Assembly: GCA_027451915.1 (NCBI GenBank)
Contig: DAIDHU010000243.1
Span: 1-5,080 of the forward strand
Length of the DNA: 5,080 nucleotides
Direction of reading: 5' to 3'
Source of the DNA: Thiomonas sp.
GTDB taxonomy: Bacteria > Pseudomonadota > Gammaproteobacteria > Burkholderiales > Burkholderiaceae_C
The stretch's first letter is position 1, and the number at the start of each line of letters is the position of its first letter. Of this stretch, positions 1 to 5,080 are shown in pieces. The notes under the pieces were generated by a model that saw only the letters and a list, made by a program, of their open reading frames with translations, had not been told where the DNA came from and searched no databases. The translations under genes were made by a program, and so were the position numbers.

Positions 1-3000
1 GGCGACAGCTGCACGCGCGTGCCGGCTGGCGCGCGCGCCTGCAGGCCTGGCGGGTGCGCAAGGCCCTGCCCTGGTACCTGGTGCTGGGCGCCGAGGGCTG
101 CGGCAAGAGCTCCCTGCTCGCGGCCTCGAACCTGCGCCTGCTGCGCTGCGAGCGCGCGCAGGAGCCCGATGCGCGAGCCCTCGGCCTGGCCTGCTGGATC
201 GGCGAGGGCGCGATTTTCGTGGAAAGCTCGGGCGCGGCTTCTCGCTCGGCCGACAGCGGCGATCCCGAGCGCCCAGGAGAGGCCTCGCCCCCGCCGGGCC
301 AGCCCTCGCCCGTGCCGGCCCGGGCAGGCGCTGCCCCGCTCGGCTTGCCGGGCCCGCGCTGCCCGACGGACCAGCAGGCCTCGGATGAGGGCGCGCCCGC
401 TGAGGCGCAGGCGCGCTGGAACGCCTTGCTGCAGGCCTTGCGCGGGCGCGGCGGCCTGCCCGCGCTGCACGGGGTGGTGCTGACCGTGGACATCCCGCTG
501 TTGCTGCAAGGCGTCCCCGAGCGGCTGGCCGAGTCCGCCCTGTGCGCGCGCCGGCAACTGCTGCAGCTGCGCGCGGCGCTAGGCGCGCCGCTGCCCGTGC
601 ACCTCGTGCTGACCAAGGCCGACACCCTGCCGGGATTCGAGGAATTCTTCACCGCGCTCGACGCCCATGCCCGCCGACGGGATTCGCAGGGACTGTGGGG
701 ATTCCTCGCATCCGAAGCCGCCGATCCGGGCGCGGTGCTGCGCGAGGAGCTCGAACTGCTGCACCTGCGCCTGGAGCAACTGCTGCCGGCATGCCTCGAG
801 CAGGAATTGTCGCTGCAGGCGCGATGCCGCATGTACGAGCTGGCGCATGCCTATGCCGAACTCGCCACGCGCCTGCGCGGCTGGGCCGAGACCGTGTTCG
901 CCCCCTGGCCCGAGCTATCGCCCCCCGGGCGGCGCGGGCCCTCGCCGCGTCCGGCGGCTCGCTCGGCGGCCCCCGGGCTGCACGGCCTGTTCCTGGGGAG
1001 TTGCACCTCCTGCTGTGGCGAGCCCCCGCTTCCCTCCCAGCCCGGGCGCTTCGTATCCGGCATCCTGCGCGCCGTGCTGGCGGCCGACGTCGCATCGGGC
1101 CTGGCCCAGGCGCCGAGCCTGGCGCGGCGTCGCAGGCGGCGCGGGCTCGCAGTCGCCGCCTCGCTGCTGGCGGTCGCCGCGGCGTTTCGGATCCTGCAGG
1201 TCTCCCAGGAAAGGACCCGGCAGCAACTGCAGGCGCTGCGCCATGATGTCGGCGGCCTTCAGGCGCAGGCCGCAACGGCCCTGCTCCAGCCGCGGGACGC
1301 GCGGTCCTGGGAAGGCGTGCTGCGCGGCACCCAGGACCTGTTCGATGGGCTGCGGACCACGCGCGGCGCCTGGCCGCTGGGGGAGCCGGCGCTGTCCCCG
1401 CTGCGCGAGGCGACCCGGTCGCTGGCACTGCGCCTGCAGACGGCCCTGCTGCTGCCGCGCCTGGCCCGCCTCATGCGCGAGCATGTCCAGCAGTCCATGC
1501 AGCGCGACGACGTCCCCGAGGTGTTCGCCGCGCTGCGCAGCTATCTCCTGCTGCACGACCCCGAGCACTTCGAGGCGCCCGTGGTTCTCGCCTGGGCGCG
1601 CAAGCACGCGTCGATCGATCTGGTCGAGCGTGCGTTCGAGCACCCCGCGGGCCTGCTGCAGGACGCCACGGCGCTGGACGCGAGCCTGGTCCAGCGCGCG
1701 CGCGAGTGGCTGTTGCGTCGCGGCCGCGCGCAAAGGCTCTGGACCATCGTGCGCGAACAGATGCCCGCGAATCTCGAGCCCCCGGAGTATTCGCTGGCCC
1801 TGTGGCAGGGCCAGCGTGCCGAGCGCCCCTTTCGCCTGGCTTCGGGCCGCCCCCTGACGCGGGGTGTGCCGGGATGGTTCCGGCCCCAGGCTTGGGATCG
1901 GGTGGTGGCGCAGCGCCTCGCGGGGTGGGCCGCGGAGGCCGGCGCCGTCGATCGCAGGGTGCTGGGAGATGCCGCCGGCATCGCCTCCGACCAGGTCCTG
2001 GCCGAGGAGCTGCGCGACGCCTACTGGCGGGAATACGCCCGCCACTGGAGCGCCTTTCTCGCAGACATCCGGCCGCAGCCCATGCCCGGCGTGGAACCCG
2101 AGCTGCAGTACCTGCAGGCCATGGCCTCGGAGAGCTCCCCGCTGCTCGATCTGGCGCGCCAGGCATGGCGGGAACTGCAGCCCCTGCAGGCCGCGCAGGC
2201 CGCCGGATCCGACCCCGTGGCGGCCCGCCTGCTCGAGCTGCGTCCGCTGGCGGCCGCCGATGCCGATCCCGCGGCGCTGCAACGCCTGAGGGGCTGGCTG
2301 GACGACTACTACACGGCGGGCAGCGTGGCGGCGAGCGCTCTTCGTGCCGGCAGGCCGCCGGGCGCCGAGCTCGAACAGGCCAGCGCCAAGCTCCAGGCCG
2401 TCGCCGGCACGCTGCCGCTGCCGATCGGCCCGATCGTGCGAGGACTCGCGGACGACGCCATGACGAGCCTGCGCGGTGCCGGCGGTGCCATCGCGCAAGG
2501 CCAGGCCGCGCGCATGCACGCCCGCATCGTCGATGCGTTCCAGGAACAGGTGGCACAGCCTTGCGCGCGCACCCTGGGCAACCGCTTTCCCTTGCGACGC
2601 GACGGCGCGGACGCGGACCTGGAGGATTTCCGCGCCTTCTTCGCTCCCGGGGGCGCGGCGGACAGTTACTTCCGCAGCTATCTGCAGCCCTGGGTGGACA
2701 CCTCGCGCCGCCCCTGGCGCTACCGCAGCGCAGCGGCGCCCGAGACGCCCGGGGCGCCTGAAGCCAGCGATGGCGCGGCTTCGTCCGGGGCGAGCTCTCC
2801 CGCAACGGGCCCCGTGGTCCGCGAACTGCTGGATCTGCTGCGCAGGCGAGGGCCGGACCCGGAGGCCTTCGCGCGCCTTGCCCAGGTGCGCAGCGCGCTG
2901 TGGCGCAACGGTGCGGGGCCCCAGTGGGACTTCGATCTCACGGTGCCCGAACTCGACACGCGGTGGGCCATGTTGCACCTGGACATCGACGGGCTTTCCA

Positions 3001-3305
3001 TGCGCTACGCGCATGGCCCCGTACTCGCCTGGCATGCCTCGTGGCCCTCGCGGCATCCCGGAAGCGGCCATGTGCGCATGCGCCTCGAAGGCCTGGAAGC
3101 CGGGGATGCGCACGAGTACGGCGCGCAAGGCGCCTGGGCCTGGATGCACCTGCTGGCCCAAGGGCGCCGCCTGGGTGCCGCGCCGGGCGGCGGCCTCGAC
3201 CTGGCCTACGGGGCCAAGGGGCGCCGCGCCGTGCTGCACCTGGCCGGGCCCGAGCCCAATCCCTGGAAGGCCGGTTTGCTGGAGGGACTGCAATGCCCCC
3301 GTTGA
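1..3305 (+). CDS. tssM: Type VI secretion protein TssM (IcmF/VasK family), 5'-truncated by window edge
   Basis: TssM is the large inner-membrane protein of the T6SS envelope complex; with TssL and TssJ it forms the channel that docks the baseplate. The frame is open from the first base, so the start lies upstream; a GTG at 54 is internal. 1100 residues are visible (residue 1 = codon at 3). Seen: Walker A GAEGCGKSS at residues 29-37; a TKAD motif (204-207) followed by LPGFEEFF, typical of the IcmF cytoplasmic domain; six arginines (375-380) then a short hydrophobic helix (about 381-400), matching the third membrane segment; then a long periplasmic region with YLLLHDPEHF, GVPGWF (621-626), FFAPGG and WVDTS (about 879-901), and the C-terminal domain ending GLQCPR. 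The two N-terminal helices must lie upstream. Oddities: ESSG (74-77) replaces the usual DTAG, a Pro/Ala-rich insertion follows (about 79-138), and a Cys cluster sits at 334-338. Its 3' end overlaps tssE by 13 bases. Family assignment is very secure; whether it binds or hydrolyses nucleotide is uncertain. Confidence 0.95.
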   Translation, partial: RQLHARAGWRARLQAWRVRKALPWYLVLGAEGCGKSSLLAASNLRLLRCERAQEPDARALGLACWIGEGAIFVESSGAASRSADSGDPERPGEASPPPGQPSPVPARAGAAPLGLPGPRCPTDQQASDEGAPAEAQARWNALLQALRGRGGLPALHGVVLTVDIPLLLQGVPERLAESALCARRQLLQLRAALGAPLPVHLVLTKADTLPGFEEFFTALDAHARRRDSQGLWGFLASEAADPGAVLREELELLHLRLEQLLPACLEQELSLQARCRMYELAHAYAELATRLRGWAETVFAPWPELSPPGRRGPSPRPAARSAAPGLHGLFLGSCTSCCGEPPLPSQPGRFVSGILRAVLAADVASGLAQAPSLARRRRRRGLAVAASLLAVAAAFRILQVSQERTRQQLQALRHDVGGLQAQAATALLQPRDARSWEGVLRGTQDLFDGLRTTRGAWPLGEPALSPLREATRSLALRLQTALLLPRLARLMREHVQQSMQRDDVPEVFAALRSYLLLHDPEHFEAPVVLAWARKHASIDLVERAFEHPAGLLQDATALDASLVQRAREWLLRRGRAQRLWTIVREQMPANLEPPEYSLALWQGQRAERPFRLASGRPLTRGVPGWFRPQAWDRVVAQRLAGWAAEAGAVDRRVLGDAAGIASDQVLAEELRDAYWREYARHWSAFLADIRPQPMPGVEPELQYLQAMASESSPLLDLARQAWRELQPLQAAQAAGSDPVAARLLELRPLAAADADPAALQRLRGWLDDYYTAGSVAASALRAGRPPGAELEQASAKLQAVAGTLPLPIGPIVRGLADDAMTSLRGAGGAIAQGQAARMHARIVDAFQEQVAQPCARTLGNRFPLRRDGADADLEDFRAFFAPGGAADSYFRSYLQPWVDTSRRPWRYRSAAAPETPGAPEASDGAASSGASSPATGPVVRELLDLLRRRGPDPEAFARLAQVRSALWRNGAGPQWDFDLTVPELDTRWAMLHLDIDGLSMRYAHGPVLAWHASWPSRHPGSGHVRMRLEGLEAGDAHEYGAQGAWAWMHLLAQGRRLGAAPGGGLDLAYGAKGRRAVLHLAGPEPNPWKAGLLEGLQCPR
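3281..3287 (+). promoter_or_regulatory. Ribosome binding site of tssE, inside tssM
   Basis: GGAGGGA lies within the last codons of tssM; its GGAGG core ends seven bases before the ATG at 3293. This near-perfect Shine-Dalgarno match at good spacing fixes the tssE start and argues against the later in-frame ATG at 3329. It would let tssE be loaded by ribosomes independently of, or in addition to, those finishing tssM. Confidence 0.75.
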
Positions 3306-3952
3306 AGCCCCGATCCGCGCCGCCGTGGATGGCGTCGCTGGGCGAGCACGACGCGCAGGGTCTGTTCGACGCCCCCGCCCCATGCGCCGGATTCGCGCCA
3401 CCGCCGTCCCCCGGCCCGATCCAGCACGGGCTCGAGCGCAGGATCGGCCCGCGGGCCCTGCCCGGCCTGTTCGACCGATTCCGCGGCCCCGACGCGCCGG
3501 CGCCGAGCTCCGCACGCGCTCACCGCGAGGCCCTGCGCGCGCTCGTGCTGGATGACCTGCGCGCCTTGTTCAACACGACCAGCCACGAACATCTGCTCGA
3601 TCCCCTGCGCTTGCGCGCGGTGCTCGATTCCTGCTGGAACTACGGCCTGCGCTCCATTTCCGGCACCTTCGACGGCCCCAAGGCCTGGGAGGACATCGAA
3701 GCGGCGATTCGCACCGCGATCGAGCGCTTCGAGCCGCGCATCGTGCCAGGTTCCGTGGAGATCACGGGCCTGCAGGAATCGGGCGTGGCCAGGCACAACT
3801 TGCTGAGCTTCCAGATCCGCGGCTTGATTCGCGATCTGCCGCATGCCCTTCCCTTCGCGGCGCGCTCCACGATCGACCTCGAGACAAGGCGCGTCTGGCT
3901 GGAGGCGCGCCGGGGCGCCCCCGGGCACGAGCCGGATCCGGAGCAGGCCTGA
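3293..3952 (+). CDS. tssE: Type VI secretion baseplate protein TssE (gp25/GPW lysozyme-like family)
   Basis: TssE is the T6SS counterpart of phage T4 gp25, a cytoplasmic baseplate subunit that helps start sheath assembly and associates with TssF, TssG and TssK. The protein has 219 residues, longer than the usual 130-180 or so. Seen: a GLFDRF segment at residues 58-63, where most family members begin; VLDDLRALFNTT (about 85-96), matching the family's DL..LLNTR signature; WNYGLRSISG (about 115-124), matching the YGLPD-type turn; and FEPRI (146-150), matching the conserved FEPRL element. The first 55 or so residues are Pro/Ala/Gly-rich and have no counterpart I recognise. The ATG at 3293 is chosen because GGAGG lies seven bases before it; the next in-frame ATG (3329) has no comparable site. 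The start lies within the end of tssM and the stop shares a base with the tssF start, indicating coupled translation. The gp25 name 'lysozyme' is historical and no enzyme activity is inferred. Confidence 0.93.
   Translation: MPPLKPRSAPPWMASLGEHDAQGLFDAPAPCAGFAPPPSPGPIQHGLERRIGPRALPGLFDRFRGPDAPAPSSARAHREALRALVLDDLRALFNTTSHEHLLDPLRLRAVLDSCWNYGLRSISGTFDGPKAWEDIEAAIRTAIERFEPRIVPGSVEITGLQESGVARHNLLSFQIRGLIRDLPHALPFAARSTIDLETRRVWLEARRGAPGHEPDPEQA
3940..3943 (+). promoter_or_regulatory. Ribosome binding site of tssF, inside tssE
   Basis: GGAG ends eight bases before the tssF ATG at 3952 and lies in the last codons of tssE. Combined with the TGATG stop-start overlap (3950-3954) it suggests translation of tssF by termination and re-initiation, plausibly keeping TssE and TssF output linked. 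The match is short in a GC-rich background, so it is moderate evidence. Confidence 0.55.
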
Positions 3953-5080
3953 TGCATCCCCGCCTGCTCGAATACTTCAGCCAGGAACTGCTGTACATGC
4001 GCGAGGGCGCCGCCGAGTTCGCGCGCATGCACCCGGGCGCGGCGAGCCACCTGGGCATGGGCGCGCCAGAGGTCGCCGACCCCTACGTGGAGCGCCTGAT
4101 CGAGGCCTTTTGCCTGCTCTGCGCGCGCACCCGCATCAAGCTCGACGCGGAGTTCCCGCGCTTTGCGAATCGCCTGCTGGAAGTCCTGCATCCCCATTTC
4201 CTGGCGCCCATGCCCGCCATGGGCGTGGCGAGGCTGCGCCCACGGGCGGACGACCGGGCCCTCCTGGCGGGCTCCGTCGTTCCCGCCGAGACTCGACTCT
4301 GGAGCACCCTCGACTCTCCGGCCGAGACCCCGGTCGAATGGCGCAGCAAAAGCGACGTGACCCTCTGGCCCCTGGAGATCGCCGAAGCCCGTCTCGAAGC
4401 CGGCGTGCCCGAGTTGGGGCGCATGGCGGGCGGCCTGCCCGCGCAGGCGCGCCCGCGCGGATGCCTGCGCCTGCGCCTGCGCGCGCTCGAGCCCTGGCGC
4501 CTGCAGGACCTGCGCGGCCTGGACAGCCTGCGCATCCATCTCGCCGGAGATGTGACGATGGGCTCGCGCCTGTTCGAGCTGTTGCACCGCGGTTTCGTGG
4601 CCTGTGGGGTGGGGCTTGCAAGCGGGGATCGGGCTGCGCGCGAACCCAGGCGGGTGGCCGGCGAGGCGCTGGTCTATGAAGGCATGCATCCGCAGCGGGG
4701 TCTGCTGCCGCTGCGCTACAACACCCTGCGCGCCCACAATCTGCTGCAGGAGTATTTCCACGCACCCCAGTGTCTGTACGAGTTCACGCTTCGCGGCCTC
4801 GCCGCGGCGCTCGCGGGACTCGAGGGCCAGGCCGTCGACCTGTACCTGCTGCTGGACGATGCCCCGCCCGATCTGTGCGCATGGGTGGACGCCACGAGCC
4901 TGGCGCTGTTCTGCACCCCGGTGGTCAATCTGTACGAAGCCCGCACGGATCGCGTGCATCTGACCGAGGAGCGCTGCGAATACCAGATCCTCGGCGATCG
5001 TTCCCGGCCCCTGGACCACGAGGTCTGGGCCGTGGACGAATTGCAGGGCCACCGGCCCGGAAGCGTGGAGACCCTCTGCT
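3952..5080 (+). CDS. tssF: Type VI secretion baseplate protein TssF (ImpG/VasA family), 3'-truncated by window edge
   Basis: TssF is a core wedge protein of the T6SS baseplate; two copies bind one TssG, and the wedge joins TssE and the TssK trimers that contact the membrane complex. 376 residues are visible without a stop; family members are about 590-630 long, so roughly 60 percent is present and the rest lies beyond 5080. Seen: the start MHPRLLEYFSQELLYMRE, typical of the family; ADPYVERLIEAF (42-53); KLDAEFPRF (63-71) and HPHFLAPMP (80-88), all near-universal TssF motifs; VTLWPLEI near residue 140; LRYNTLRAHNLLQEYF near 257-272; and CTPVVNLYEARTDRVHL (321-337), matching the family's CTPxxNLF segment. 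The ATG at 3952 overlaps the tssE TGA by one base, and a GGAG lies eight bases before it. No frameshift or missing block was noticed in the visible part. Identification is by recognised motifs, without a database search. Confidence 0.95.
   Translation, partial: MHPRLLEYFSQELLYMREGAAEFARMHPGAASHLGMGAPEVADPYVERLIEAFCLLCARTRIKLDAEFPRFANRLLEVLHPHFLAPMPAMGVARLRPRADDRALLAGSVVPAETRLWSTLDSPAETPVEWRSKSDVTLWPLEIAEARLEAGVPELGRMAGGLPAQARPRGCLRLRLRALEPWRLQDLRGLDSLRIHLAGDVTMGSRLFELLHRGFVACGVGLASGDRAAREPRRVAGEALVYEGMHPQRGLLPLRYNTLRAHNLLQEYFHAPQCLYEFTLRGLAAALAGLEGQAVDLYLLLDDAPPDLCAWVDATSLALFCTPVVNLYEARTDRVHLTEERCEYQILGDRSRPLDHEVWAVDELQGHRPGSVETLC

Noticed and set aside
54..56. GTG at 54 as the true start of tssM
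   Set aside because: The same frame is open back to the first base, and a start here would remove both N-terminal membrane helices and leave the protein beginning only about ten residues before the P-loop. It is an internal valine codon of a gene entering from upstream.
1706..2761. Overlapping plus-strand frames within tssM (such as 667-1857, 1706-2761 and 2476-3555)
   Set aside because: They are Arg/Ala/Pro-rich shadow frames with no recognisable domain or supported start, lying over conserved TssM sequence.
2900..3292. Upstream extension of the tssE frame to a start at 2900
   Set aside because: The added 131 residues lie in another frame of the conserved TssM C-terminal domain, are Arg/Ala/Pro-rich without motifs, and the ATG at 3293 has the strong ribosome site.
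915..3515. Very long antisense open frame (866 codons) opposite tssM
   Set aside because: Such frames are expected opposite high-GC genes with G/C-rich third positions because stop codons are rare. Its translation is Arg/Gly/Ala/Gln-rich low-complexity protein without any recognised motif, while the plus-strand frame is an unambiguous TssM.
4441..4482. Three tandem CTGCGC units (4465-4482) and an inverted GCGCAGGCGC arm at 4441-4450 that could form a stem
   Set aside because: They encode alternating Leu-Arg in a conserved strand of TssF (LRLRLRAL) and reflect favoured codons. A ten-base GC stem within such GC-rich coding DNA is likely by chance, and no U-run follows to suggest a terminator.
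3640..5052. Antisense open frame of 470 codons opposite tssE/tssF
   Set aside because: Same cause as above. It covers two clearly identified plus-strand genes and shows no recognisable family motif or convincing start.

Overview
This 5080-base window is a fully coding, plus-strand segment of a type VI secretion system (T6SS) gene cluster. It holds three consecutive core genes: the 3' part of tssM (icmF-like inner-membrane complex protein), a complete tssE (gp25-like baseplate protein), and the 5' part of tssF (baseplate wedge protein, ImpG/VasA family). Very high GC, a strong G/C preference at third codon positions and the divergence pattern of the proteins suggest a high-GC proteobacterium, most likely a betaproteobacterium of the Burkholderiales. 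That assignment is inference, and no genus can be named from the sequence alone.

Layout: tssM enters from upstream already in frame. Its first visible residues lie just before the Walker A motif, so the two N-terminal membrane helices are outside the window. It stops at 3305. tssE starts inside the end of tssM (ATG at 3293, 13-base overlap, strong GGAGG ribosome site) and stops at 3952. tssF starts on the last base of the tssE stop codon (TGATG) and stays open to the window end, where about 376 of an expected roughly 600 residues are seen. There is no intergenic DNA, so no promoter, terminator, RNA gene or mobile element can be placed here. The three genes look like the middle of one translationally coupled operon.

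Working together: TssM, with TssJ and TssL (not in the window), spans the envelope and anchors the machine. TssE and TssF, with TssG and TssK (not in the window), build the phage-like baseplate that docks on that membrane complex and starts polymerisation of the contractile TssB/TssC sheath around the Hcp tube.

The system itself is known, not new. The features worth a second look are details within the proteins: a TssM whose usual DTAG motif reads ESSG and is followed by a long Pro/Ala/Gly-rich insertion, a cysteine cluster in TssM where an FTSGTQ-like motif is expected, and a TssE with an unusually long N-terminal extension.
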